From Bacteroidales bacterium (lineage in GTDB: Bacteria > Bacteroidota > Bacteroidia > Bacteroidales > WCHB1-69), in assembly GCA_017527945.1 (NCBI GenBank), contig JAFXPL010000039.1:1-40385 (forward strand): 40,385 nucleotides of DNA. Direction: 5' to 3'. This document shows positions 1 through 7,343 of the stretch, piece by piece; the first letter of the stretch is position 1, and the number at the start of each line of letters is the position of its first letter. The position numbers were made by a program, and so were the translations under genes. The notes beneath the pieces are model-generated. The model worked only from the letters and a program-made list of their open reading frames with translations, searched no databases and was not told the DNA's origin.

Positions 1-54
1 TGAAAACATGGCTGCCACAGCCACGCACAGACAAATGACGATACTCTTTTTCAT
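1..54 (-). CDS. 5' end of a secreted or membrane protein gene (partial)
   Basis: Reading leftward from an ATG at 54 gives 18 codons to the window edge. They encode a typical signal-peptide start: Met-Lys-Lys, then a run of Ile, Val, Cys, Leu and Ala residues. It diverges from truA, with about 88 bases between the two start codons. Nothing can be said about function because the mature part lies outside the window. Confidence 0.6.
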   Translation of the reverse strand, partial: MKKSIVICLCVAVAAMFS

Positions 55-96
55 AATAATGGGATTTAAAATGATGCGGCAAAAATACAACTTATA

Positions 97-127
97 TTGT
101 TTCGCATAGATTAAAATCGTACTTTTG
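97..127 (+). promoter_or_regulatory. Predicted Bacteroidales-type promoter of truA
   Basis: TTG at 97-99 is followed after 20 bases by TACTTTTG at 120-127, a perfect match to the TAnnTTTG -7 consensus. The expected transcription start is around 134, only some ten bases before the ATG at 143. Confidence 0.6.
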
Positions 128-142
128 CATTTTGAAAAAAAG

Positions 143-895
143 ATGCGCTACTTCCTCCATCTGGCATACAACGGCTCCGCGTTTTTCGGCTGGCAGATAC
201 AGCCGAACCACCCGTCTGTGCAAGAGACCCTCGAAAGCTGCCTATCGCTGCTGCTGCACGAGGAGCGCGTGGCCGTGACCGGCTGCGGACGTACTGACAC
301 GGGCGTGCACGCCAGCTCCTACTACGCCCACTTCGATACTGAGAAGCAGCTCTCCCCGGACGAATGCCGGCAGCTGACGTTCAAGCTCAACAACTTCCTG
401 CCCAAGGAAATCGTTGTTTTCGACCTGTTCGAGGTGGCTCCGGAGGCGCACGCCCGCTTCGATGCCGAGAGCCGCACCTACCAATACCACGTCTACACCC
501 GCAAGGATCCCTTCAAGCTCCAGTTCGCCTACCGCTGTCACAAGCCGTTGGATGTGACCAAGATGAACGAGGCGGCGGCGCTGCTACTCCAGAACGAGGA
601 CTTCACCAGCTTCTCGAAAGTGCACACGCAGGTCAACAACTTCATCTGCCACGTCACAGAGGCGCATTGGGACGTGGTAGGCAACGAGCTCATCTTCACC
701 GTCACGGCGAACCGGTTCCTGCGCAACATGGTGCGCGCGCTCGTAGGCACCCTGTTAGAAGTCGGCATGGGGAAAATCTCTGTCGAAGGCTTTCAGGACA
801 TCATCAACAAAAAAGACCGATGTGCCGCGAGGACTTCCGTGCCGGCTCATGCCCTGTTCTTGACAAAAGTGCGTTATCCATTTCTTGAGAAATGA
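143..895 (+). CDS. truA: tRNA pseudouridine synthase A
   Basis: TruA converts uridines 38-40 of the tRNA anticodon stem to pseudouridine in the cytosol. The 250-residue product has the usual length. It carries the family signature GCGRTDTGVHA with the catalytic Asp at residue 52, and a C-terminal RNA-binding part with the NRFLRNMVR stretch. I chose the ATG at 143. An in-frame TTG at 125 would give six more residues, but it lies inside the predicted -7 box, so it is unlikely to be transcribed. The gene stands alone, 150 bases upstream of pyrB and divergent from a secreted-protein gene. It is single-copy housekeeping and nothing looks damaged. Confidence 0.95.
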   Translation: MRYFLHLAYNGSAFFGWQIQPNHPSVQETLESCLSLLLHEERVAVTGCGRTDTGVHASSYYAHFDTEKQLSPDECRQLTFKLNNFLPKEIVVFDLFEVAPEAHARFDAESRTYQYHVYTRKDPFKLQFAYRCHKPLDVTKMNEAAALLLQNEDFTSFSKVHTQVNNFICHVTEAHWDVVGNELIFTVTANRFLRNMVRALVGTLLEVGMGKISVEGFQDIINKKDRCAARTSVPAHALFLTKVRYPFLEK

Positions 896-923
896 AAAGA
901 TTTCTTCATATTATTTTTTTGTT

Positions 924-931
924 TATTTTTG
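924..931 (+). promoter_or_regulatory. Possible -7 box ahead of pyrB
   Basis: TATTTTTG at 924-931 matches the TAnnTTTG consensus, but no convincing -33 TTG lies at the right distance. If used, it gives pyrB a leader of about 105 bases. Confidence 0.35.
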
Positions 932-1045
932 CGGCTGTAAACTGTAGGGTTGGCGATTTGAGTTGAATTTGGTAAAATGGGAGAGGAAAAGCGATGCTAA
1001 AAAAGATGGAAGTAGTTAATAATTAAAAATATAGGAGGTTTCATT

Positions 1046-1969
1046 ATGTTAAAGAACAGAAGTTTGATTGACCCGTCCGATTTCACGCGCGAGGAATTTC
1101 GCGAAATTTTCGACTTGGGTCACCAGATTGTCGCCGACCCGGCGAAGTACAGCAAGAGTTGCGAAGGCAAGATCCTGGCAACTCTTTTTTATGAGCCCAG
1201 CACGCGCACGCGCCTGAGCTTCGAGACGGCCATGCTGCGCTTAGGCGGCCAGGTCATCGGTTTCTCCGAGGCCGCGTCCTCATCAACGGCCAAAGGCGAG
1301 AGCATCGCCGACACGCTGCGCACCGTGGAGTGCTACGCCGACATCGCGGCCATGCGCCATCCCAAGGAGGGTGCCCCGCGCTTGGCCAGCCACTACATCC
1401 ACATGCCGCTGATCAACGCCGGCGACGGAGGCCACCAGCATCCCACGCAGACCCTCACCGACATTCTCACCATCGAACGATTGCGCGGCAGCGTGGAAAA
1501 CAAGACTTACGGTTTCTGCGGCGACCTCAAATTCGGCCGCACCGTGCACTCCCTCGTCAAATTCCTCAGCAATTACGAAGGCGTCCGCTTCATCTTCATC
1601 TCCCCCGAAGAACTGCGCGTGCCGGAATACATCCGCGAGGAGGTGGTCCGCAAGAAGGGCATTCCCTTCGAAGAGGTCGATCAGATGGAACCCTACATGA
1701 ATCAGCTTGACTTCCTCTACATGACCCGCGTGCAACGCGAACGCTTCTTCAACGAAGAGGACTACATCCGCTTGAAAGACCGATTCATCCTCGACAAGGA
1801 GAAAATGTCCTACGCCCGTCCCGACACCTACATTCTGCACCCGCTACCCCGCGTGAACGAAATCAGCACCGAAGTCGATGACGACCCCAGAGCACAGTAT
1901 TTCCAGCAGGCCAAGAACGGCATGTATGTCCGCATGGCTCTGATACTGAAATTATTGGGGATTTATTAA
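1046..1969 (+). CDS. pyrB: Aspartate carbamoyltransferase, catalytic subunit
   Basis: PyrB joins carbamoyl phosphate and aspartate, the first committed step of pyrimidine synthesis. The 307-residue chain has full family length. It shows the carbamoyl-phosphate site STRTRLSFE (residues 52-60), the [13 protein letters not shown] stretch (127-139) and the late HPLPR motif. The ATG at 1046 is preceded by a strong AGGAGG ribosome-binding site at 1033-1038, which is unusual in this group, where Shine-Dalgarno sequences are often weak. The regulatory subunit gene pyrI follows after 106 bases, so the product is expected to form the allosteric catalytic/regulatory holoenzyme. Confidence 0.96.
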   Translation: MLKNRSLIDPSDFTREEFREIFDLGHQIVADPAKYSKSCEGKILATLFYEPSTRTRLSFETAMLRLGGQVIGFSEAASSSTAKGESIADTLRTVECYADIAAMRHPKEGAPRLASHYIHMPLINAGDGGHQHPTQTLTDILTIERLRGSVENKTYGFCGDLKFGRTVHSLVKFLSNYEGVRFIFISPEELRVPEYIREEVVRKKGIPFEEVDQMEPYMNQLDFLYMTRVQRERFFNEEDYIRLKDRFILDKEKMSYARPDTYILHPLPRVNEISTEVDDDPRAQYFQQAKNGMYVRMALILKLLGIY

Positions 1970-2028
1970 GTTTCCAGTAATCAGTGACTTGTGTGTATGT
2001 AAGGAGGGACAAAATCAACGGTCTCTGG

Positions 2029-2061
2029 TTTAAGTTTAAGTCCTAAGTCTAAGTTTAAGTC
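2029..2061 (+). repeat. Short tandem TTTAAG/TCTAAG repeat between pyrB and pyrI
   Basis: Five degenerate units of 6-7 bases (TTTAAG, TTTAAG, TCCTAAG, TCTAAG, TTTAAG) lie directly upstream of the A-rich leader of pyrI. Similar low-complexity tandem blocks with other units occur at several gene junctions in this window. Confidence 0.7.
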
Positions 2062-2075
2062 AAAAAAAAAACGTC

Positions 2076-2510
2076 ATGTTAGAAATCACCAGCATAGAAA
2101 AAGGTATTGTTATCGACCACATTACCGCCGGATATGGAATCCAAGTGTTCAATTATCTGAACCTCGACAAGGCCGATTATAATGTCGCGCTCATCTGCAA
2201 CGCCTACAGCGAGAAGATGGGCAAGAAAGACATCATCAAAATCAACAATGTCATCGACATCAACTACGACTTCCTCGGGCTGATTGACCCGAACGCCACA
2301 GTGAACATCATCGAGGATGGGAAGACCATCAAGAAGGTGAAGTTGGAAGTTCCCGAAATGGTGGAGAACATCATCCGCTGCAAGAACCCGCGCTGCGTCA
2401 CCTCTGTGGAGCACTATTTTCCGCACGTCTTCCATCTGGTCAACAAGGAAAAACGCTCCTACCGCTGCGAATACTGCGACGACATCGTGGTACCCTACCC
2501 GAACAAGTAA
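2076..2510 (+). CDS. pyrI: Aspartate carbamoyltransferase, regulatory subunit
   Basis: PyrI binds nucleotides and confers allosteric control on PyrB. The 144-residue product has the normal size. Its N-terminal nucleotide-binding part contains an IDHI-AGYG stretch. Its C-terminal zinc domain has Cys102, Cys107, Cys131 and Cys134 (C-x4-C and C-x2-C), which hold the zinc that bridges to PyrB. It follows pyrB on the same strand and is closed by a strong terminator at 2541-2583, so the two genes are most likely one transcript despite the repeat-filled 106-base gap. Confidence 0.96.
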   Translation: MLEITSIEKGIVIDHITAGYGIQVFNYLNLDKADYNVALICNAYSEKMGKKDIIKINNVIDINYDFLGLIDPNATVNIIEDGKTIKKVKLEVPEMVENIIRCKNPRCVTSVEHYFPHVFHLVNKEKRSYRCEYCDDIVVPYPNK

Positions 2511-2540
2511 CCCACTGTCCAAGCACAAACATCCGAATAG

Positions 2541-2583
2541 GTCCGGCAGACAAGACGCCCAATCTTGTTTTCCGGACTTTTTT
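2541..2583 (+). terminator. Intrinsic terminator after pyrBI
   Basis: GTCCGG at 2541-2546 pairs with CCGGAC at 2572-2577. The inner arms ACAAGA and TCTTGT also pair, and a run of T follows directly. Confidence 0.85.
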
Positions 2584-2630
2584 GTTTTCTCCCGATTTTT
2601 TTTGCTGAAACAATAATAATGAAAAAAAAC

Positions 2631-2638
2631 TATTTTTG
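2631..2638 (+). promoter_or_regulatory. Predicted -7 box of the fused dehydrogenase gene
   Basis: TATTTTTG at 2631-2638 matches TAnnTTTG and lies 56 bases before the ATG at 2694. The nearest TTTG (2601-2604) is somewhat too far upstream to be an ideal -33 element. Confidence 0.5.
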
Positions 2639-2693
2639 CGACTTGTAAAATTGTTGGAATTAACAACAGTCATTTTTATATAAGAACAAGAAA

Positions 2694-5600
2694 ATGTATC
2701 CGATTTCACATCATCCCATTTTGGATATCCCCGAAAGGGATATCACGACCTTTGAATACAAGGGTCAGCAGATCAAGGCTGCAAAAGGCTACACCATCGC
2801 GGCCGCCCTGCACCAGGCAGGATTCCCCATCCACAGCCACAGCTTGAAGGGCCGCGAGCGCAGCATGGACTGCGGCATCGGCAAGTGCGGCGCGTGCGAA
2901 ATGCTGGTTGACGGTGAAGTGAAACGCATCTGCGTCACCCTCGCCGACGGTGTGCGGAAAGTGGAGGAAATTCCCCATAACTACCTCCCCGAAACCGACA
3001 ACAAGGCCCATGCCGCCCCGAAAGTCTATAAAACCGAAGTGGCCATCATCGGCGCGGGTCCTGCCGGTTTGGCCTGCCGCGAGCAGCTCAACAAGTTCGG
3101 TATCCCCAACATCGTCATCGACAACAACGACCGCATCGGCGGACAGTTCACCATGCAGACCCACCAGTTCTTCTTCTTCGAGAAGGAGCAAAAATACGGC
3201 GGCATGCGTGGCTTCGACATCGCCAAGACGCTCGCCGGCGACGACCATGCAGGCATCCTGCTCAACAGCACCGTGTGGGACATCCTCGAAGGCAAACGCG
3301 TGGCTGCCAAGAACATGGAGGACGGAAGCCTCTTCTTCGTCGATGCCAACTTCCTTGTCGTGGCCACCGGCGCGTTCCCGTTCATGCCCACCTTCGAGAA
3401 CGACGACCTGCCAGGCGTCTATACCGCCGCCGTCGTGCAGAAGATGATGAACCTGCAGCACACCCTCCTCGGCAAGCGCATCCTCACCATCGGTGCCGGA
3501 AACATCGGCTATCTAACTTCCTACCAAGCAGTTCAGGCAGGCGCAAAAGTAGTGGCCATCGTCGAGGCCATGGACCATGAGGGCGGATTCCCGGTGCAGG
3601 CCAACCGCGTGCGCCGTCTCGGCATCCCCATCATCACCTCCCACACACTGCTGAAAGCCATCCCCAATGAGGACCACACCGGCGTGATCGGCGCGGTCAT
3701 CGCCGAATGCAAGAACTTCCAGCCCGTGCCCGGCACGGAACAGGTTATCAAAGACATCGACCTTATTAATATATGTACCGGCTTGAAGCCCGACAACCTC
3801 ATCCTCGAAAAGGGCAAGGTCACTTTCGGGCTCAACACCTACGGCATCGGCGATGCCACCCGCGTGGGCGAGGGCACTTGCGCCGTGCTGCGAGGCAAAC
3901 AGGCCGCCCTGGAGATTGCCCAGGCCCTCAACGTGCGCTTCAACTACGACGACTACCTCGCCGTGACCAAGGACTACGCGGATTCCCAGCAACATCCCGT
4001 GCGCGTGCTCGACAAGCCCAACCGCCCCTGCGGCGACCGCCTGCAGAAACCGTTCGTCATGGCCGACTGCCTCTACGGTTTCGCTTGCAACCCCTGCACC
4101 TTCGCCTGCCCGCAAGGCGCCATCACCAAAATCGCCACCAACCACGTGCCGCAGATTGACTATGACAAGTGCATCGGCTGCATGAAGTGCGTCAACCACT
4201 GTCCTGGTTTGGCCCTCTTCGGCTACAATATCCCGAAAAACTGGCTCTTCCTGCCGTTCGAGTACGATGCGGAGGAGAACGCCGAGGTCTATCTCGTGGA
4301 CGACAACGGCCAAAAGGTCGGTGAAGGCATCATCGAAAAAATCACCAAAGGTGCGAACAAGACGCACGTGGCTCGCGTGAAAGCCGTGGATGTCAGCGGC
4401 GAAACGTTGATGTCGGTCACTGGCTTCATCCTGAAAGAGAACTATCCCGAGCCGCTGAATTGGCAGAAGCTCGACAAGAATGAGGACGATCCCGCCTTCG
4501 TCTGCCACTGCGACGACGTGAACATCGAGACCATCCTCGAGGCCGTGAAGGGCAAGAAGATTATCTCCGTAAATGAGCTGAAGCACATCACCCGCATCGG
4601 CATGGGACCGTGCCGCGGCAAACGCTGCATCCCACGTGTGAAGCTCCTGTTAGCCGGCCACGGCGTGGAGGTCGTGGGCGACGCCACCCCGCGCGGGCCG
4701 CTCTCCTCACAACTCAACATCGGCGAGCTCTGCCCGAGCGACCAGCCCGAAATCTTCGTGACGAACGTCAACGGCCACCCGACCAAGAAGGTCGAGTGCG
4801 ACGTTTTCGTGGCGGGCGGCGGCATCACGGGCAGCGGCCTATTCCGCTACTTCGCCGAAGCCGGCAAGAAAGTGGTGCTCTGCAACGCTGAGCGCGGTTC
4901 CTCCTGGCGCTGCATCGGCGGCGGTCGTCCCAGCTTCTCCGTGCCAGAAATCGCCGACATCGCTGAGCACAACCGCGCCATCTTCGAAGAAATCCAGAAG
5001 GTCACCAACATCAACTACAAGCCCACACGCTATGTCGGGTTCGCCCACGACGAGGCCAACTACAAGGCGTTGGAAAAATCCCTCGAATGGAGCGACGGCT
5101 ATATGGTTGACAAGAAAGACTTTGTGAAAGAAGTTTCGCCCTACTTCAACCCGAACCTCAACACCTACCAGGCCGCCTGCATCACCAACGCGTGTTGGCA
5201 GGCCACACCTGGCCCCACCATCCACTACATCCGCAACATCGCCATCGAACACGGCGGCGTGCTGTTGGAAGACACCCGACTGATTGAGGTACGCAAGACC
5301 GCCAAGGGCTTCATGGCACTGGTGAAGACCCACGACAAACAGTACGTGGAGTACCATTGCGAACATTTCGTGAACTCCCTCGGACCGAGCGCCAACAAGT
5401 TCGCGGAGCAACTGGGCATGTATCTCGGCCTGTATCCCATTAAACACCAGGCCTTCATCACACACCGCCTGCCCATGTTGGGCAAGGACGGCGACTCTTT
5501 GGACATGCTCATCGACCGCCGGAAGTACAAAGGGTTCTCCGCCGTCTATGGACAGCAGTTCGCGGAGACCGGCCAGATCATCGGCTGCGCGTCGCCCGCG

Positions 5601-5921
5601 ACCGAACAACTGCAGGCCGGCAAGGAGCTGAAGTACAACACGCAGGACTTCCTGCAAGTGTGCGCCGAGATGTTCATCGACTGGATTCCGCAACTGAAGA
5701 ACGTCAGCTTCCAGGCCACGTGGGCGGGCTACTACACCGAGCCGCGCTACATCGTGGATCCGGAGCACGGCCTGCTGGTCGGCATGCGCGGCCACGGCTT
5801 CATGCTCGGCCAATACCTCGCCAAGATATACGTCGATAAGTACCTCGGCAAGGAGGCTCCCTCCTACATGTCGCGCTTAGCAATCAGCGGCGACGGCCTG
5901 AGCGAGAATGCTTTCCAGTAA
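2694..5921 (+). CDS. Fused multidomain FAD/Fe-S dehydrogenase (HcnABC / hydroxyproline dehydrogenase type)
   Basis: This 1075-residue protein strings together modules that are separate subunits in D-hydroxyproline/proline dehydrogenases and HcnABC. In order: a [2Fe-2S] ferredoxin domain with Cys60, 65, 68 and 80; a two-dinucleotide-fold flavoprotein with GAGPAG near 120 and GAGNIG near 267; an 8-Cys dicluster ferredoxin (Cys459, 465, 468, 472 and 493, 496, 499, 503); a BFD-like [2Fe-2S] domain (Cys604, 606, 640, 645); and a D-amino-acid-oxidase-type FAD domain starting at GGGITG near 708. No signal peptide or membrane segment is seen, so it is cytosolic. It is probably an amine or imino-acid dehydrogenase passing electrons through the clusters. 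The substrate is unknown, because the neighbours are unrelated. It is monocistronic with its own terminator. Confidence 0.85.
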   Translation: MYPISHHPILDIPERDITTFEYKGQQIKAAKGYTIAAALHQAGFPIHSHSLKGRERSMDCGIGKCGACEMLVDGEVKRICVTLADGVRKVEEIPHNYLPETDNKAHAAPKVYKTEVAIIGAGPAGLACREQLNKFGIPNIVIDNNDRIGGQFTMQTHQFFFFEKEQKYGGMRGFDIAKTLAGDDHAGILLNSTVWDILEGKRVAAKNMEDGSLFFVDANFLVVATGAFPFMPTFENDDLPGVYTAAVVQKMMNLQHTLLGKRILTIGAGNIGYLTSYQAVQAGAKVVAIVEAMDHEGGFPVQANRVRRLGIPIITSHTLLKAIPNEDHTGVIGAVIAECKNFQPVPGTEQVIKDIDLINICTGLKPDNLILEKGKVTFGLNTYGIGDATRVGEGTCAVLRGKQAALEIAQALNVRFNYDDYLAVTKDYADSQQHPVRVLDKPNRPCGDRLQKPFVMADCLYGFACNPCTFACPQGAITKIATNHVPQIDYDKCIGCMKCVNHCPGLALFGYNIPKNWLFLPFEYDAEENAEVYLVDDNGQKVGEGIIEKITKGANKTHVARVKAVDVSGETLMSVTGFILKENYPEPLNWQKLDKNEDDPAFVCHCDDVNIETILEAVKGKKIISVNELKHITRIGMGPCRGKRCIPRVKLLLAGHGVEVVGDATPRGPLSSQLNIGELCPSDQPEIFVTNVNGHPTKKVECDVFVAGGGITGSGLFRYFAEAGKKVVLCNAERGSSWRCIGGGRPSFSVPEIADIAEHNRAIFEEIQKVTNINYKPTRYVGFAHDEANYKALEKSLEWSDGYMVDKKDFVKEVSPYFNPNLNTYQAACITNACWQATPGPTIHYIRNIAIEHGGVLLEDTRLIEVRKTAKGFMALVKTHDKQYVEYHCEHFVNSLGPSANKFAEQLGMYLGLYPIKHQAFITHRLPMLGKDGDSLDMLIDRRKYKGFSAVYGQQFAETGQIIGCASPATEQLQAGKELKYNTQDFLQVCAEMFIDWIPQLKNVSFQATWAGYYTEPRYIVDPEHGLLVGMRGHGFMLGQYLAKIYVDKYLGKEAPSYMSRLAISGDGLSENAFQ

Positions 5922-5989
5922 GCATAAGTGGCATTTTCAGCCTGACAGATTCAAATCCAAGAGCCGAAAACCAGGCTTTTATCCTGCTA

Positions 5990-6019
5990 AAGGCACTCCA
6001 CATTCGGGGTGCCTTTTTT
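5990..6019 (+). terminator. Intrinsic terminator after the fused dehydrogenase
   Basis: AGGCACTCC at 5991-5999 pairs with GGGGTGCCT at 6006-6014 (one G-T pair), followed by six T. Confidence 0.85.
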
Positions 6020-6036
6020 CCGCCTTCATTTTTTTT

Positions 6037-6066
6037 TTGAAGGAATCAAAAAAAAATGTATTTTTG
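6037..6066 (+). promoter_or_regulatory. Predicted promoter of tRNA-Leu
   Basis: TTG at 6037-6039, a 19-base spacer, then TATTTTTG at 6059-6066, a full TAnnTTTG match. The tRNA starts at 6079. Confidence 0.65.
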
Positions 6067-6078
6067 CCGCCGGTTTGA

Positions 6079-6162
6079 GCCGAAGTGGCGGAATAGGTAG
6101 ACGCGTTGGTCTCAAAAACCAATGAGGTAACACTCGTACCGGTTCGATCCCGGTCTTCGGTA
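6079..6162 (+). tRNA. tRNA-Leu (anticodon CAA)
   Basis: Acceptor GCCGAAG (6079-6085) pairs with CTTCGGT (6055+100 to 6161), with discriminator A at 6162. The anticodon stem TTGGT/ACCAA encloses loop CTCAAAA with CAA at 6113-6115. A long variable arm (class II) and a standard T arm ACCGG-TTCGATC-CCGGT are present. No CCA is encoded. Confidence 0.93.
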
Positions 6163-6167
6163 CTAAA

Positions 6168-6206
6168 CAAAAAAGCACTTAGCCAAACGGTTAAGTGCTT
6201 TTTTCA
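6168..6206 (+). terminator. Terminator hairpin after tRNA-Leu
   Basis: AAAAAAGCACTTA and TAAGTGCTTTTTT pair around a short loop. The A and T tracts make it usable in both directions. Confidence 0.8.
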
Positions 6207-6207
6207 T

Positions 6208-6228
6208 GCCCTCGTCTCGGGCTTTTTT
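6208..6228 (+). terminator. Second, weaker hairpin with T run
   Basis: GCCC and GGGC arms are followed by TTTTTT just before the 3' end of the convergent tRNA-Ala. It probably backs up the preceding terminator. The stem is short. Confidence 0.4.
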
Positions 6229-6229
6229 G

Positions 6230-6302
6230 TGGAGCCGACGGGAGTCGGACCCGCGACCTCATGCTTGCGGAGCATGCGCTCTACCAACTGAGCTACGACC
6301 CC
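6230..6302 (-). tRNA. tRNA-Ala (anticodon CGC), with atypical C33 and C55
   Basis: The leftward 73-base cloverleaf has acceptor GGGGTCG/CGGCTCC with discriminator A and the G3-U70 wobble that marks alanine tRNAs. It has a D arm GCTC/GAGC and an anticodon stem CATGC/GCATG with loop TCCGCAA. The anticodon CGC is at 6267-6269. Two positions that are almost always U are C here: position 33 (base 6270) and position 55 (base 6248), giving a T loop TCCGACT. Stems are intact and a good promoter precedes it, so it may be functional. The substitutions are noted as odd. Confidence 0.8.
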
Positions 6303-6315
6303 TTTTTTTCGGCGG

Positions 6316-6348
6316 CAAAAATAAAAAAAATATTGATACCCCGATCAA
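6316..6348 (-). promoter_or_regulatory. Predicted promoter of tRNA-Ala
   Basis: On the minus strand, TTG (6348-6346), a 22-base spacer and TATTTTTG (6323-6316) match the -33/-7 pattern 14 bases before the tRNA. Confidence 0.6.
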
Positions 6349-6350
6349 CC

Positions 6351-7214
6351 CTAACGGCTTTCATCGCCTTGACGGTAAACCGTTGGACTCAAGCCTGTGA
6401 AATTCTTGAAAAGACGACTGAACGAAGCCTGATCTTCAAAGCCCAATAGCGCACTGATTTCCTGGATGTTCAAATCTTTTCGGGTAACAAGAAGTTTCTT
6501 GGCTTCAGTCACCAAAAAGTGGCATATCCAGTGCTTGGCGCTTTTGCCTGTCTCCTGTTTGATAACATCACTGAAATATTTGGGCGACAGGCACAGCTTG
6601 TCCGCATAGAAAGCGACAGAATGATGTTCCTTGTGATGCAAGATAATAGCCTCGTAAAAACGGGCACTGATACGCTGCGGAGCCTTGTCCTTCTCGGAAC
6701 CCATCTGGTGACGGAAATGTTCCACCAATTCCAGCAAAACACTCAAAAGACTGGTCATCAGCAATCTTCGGGAAGGTATCCCGCTGTTTCCTATCACCCT
6801 CATCGCATCAATCACCTTTATGATGTCCGAATATTGCGAATCCGTCAGACTGAGTGCAGGATTCTGTTCATAGTGAAAGCGGTTTCGGAATGCGATACGC
6901 GTGCTTAAATCCCGATAAGCCTCCGCCGCCACCACCACGATGGTGCAACAATAATCCTCCGACGAATTGTGCGCTAAAATGTTATGGTTAGGATAGACTA
7001 TGGCAAGTTCGTGCGGAGAGAAATGAACCGGACGCATGTCATACATCGACTCCATGTATCCACTATGGCTAATGACGATTACATAATTCTTGGAAATATA
7101 GGGTTCATTATACACAGGCATCTCCGTGATATTGTCGATTACGACAATACCCTCTTCGACAATGCGTTCCGCATGGCTGTCTATATGAGCTCTCTCTAAG
7201 TTAACTCGTTTCAC
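6351..7214 (-). CDS. AraC-family transcriptional regulator
   Basis: The C-terminal ~100 residues are a two-helix-turn-helix AraC domain. They contain VAFYADKLCLSPKYFSDVIK and the closing signature ALLGFEDQASFSRLFKNFTG, followed by LSPTVYR. The N-terminal part resembles the cupin-like sensor of Bacteroidales AraC proteins. The start is uncertain. GTG at 7214 keeps the conserved-looking N-terminus but lies only five bases downstream of the predicted -7 box (7226-7219), which would make the message leaderless or place the start upstream of +1. The next ATG, at 7121, gives a 256-residue protein. An ATG further upstream (7262) lies before the promoter box and is rejected. It diverges from typA. 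No target can be inferred. Confidence 0.88.
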   Translation of the reverse strand: MKRVNLERAHIDSHAERIVEEGIVVIDNITEMPVYNEPYISKNYVIVISHSGYMESMYDMRPVHFSPHELAIVYPNHNILAHNSSEDYCCTIVVVAAEAYRDLSTRIAFRNRFHYEQNPALSLTDSQYSDIIKVIDAMRVIGNSGIPSRRLLMTSLLSVLLELVEHFRHQMGSEKDKAPQRISARFYEAIILHHKEHHSVAFYADKLCLSPKYFSDVIKQETGKSAKHWICHFLVTEAKKLLVTRKDLNIQEISALLGFEDQASFSRLFKNFTGLSPTVYRQGDESR

Positions 7215-7218
7215 GCTG

Positions 7219-7226
7219 CAAAAATA
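7219..7226 (-). promoter_or_regulatory. Predicted -7 box for the AraC gene
   Basis: TATTTTTG on the minus strand matches TAnnTTTG in the divergent araC-typA region. It decides against start codons upstream of it. Confidence 0.5.
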
Positions 7227-7310
7227 ATAAAATCTTTTTGCTTGGAAGAAGGATAACGACAATTTTCAATTTTCAGACACAATGGCAACCCTTCACATCT
7301 TAAAAAAATG

Positions 7311-7318
7311 TATCTTTG
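7311..7318 (+). promoter_or_regulatory. Predicted -7 box for typA
   Basis: TATCTTTG matches TAnnTTTG. It overlaps an in-frame ATG at 7308, which therefore cannot be the start. The ATG at 7344 is about 20 bases beyond the expected transcription start. Confidence 0.55.
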
Positions 7319-7343
7319 CAGGTTTTTTCTAAAAATATATAAA

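Noticed and set aside
1970..2075. pyrBI attenuator or riboswitch between pyrB and pyrI
   Set aside because: The gap holds only degenerate tandem repeats and an A tract; no stable hairpin followed by a T run is visible.
2694..5921. Glycerol-3-phosphate dehydrogenase or cyanide synthase as a firm name
   Set aside because: The domain set fits a broad family of FAD/Fe-S amine and imino-acid dehydrogenases; no context supports a specific substrate.
6106..6449. Rightward reading frames across the tRNA pair with protein-like text ending in ALYQLSYDP
   Set aside because: This is the familiar spurious translation of the antisense strand of a tRNA gene; the DNA is explained by tRNA-Leu, terminators and tRNA-Ala.
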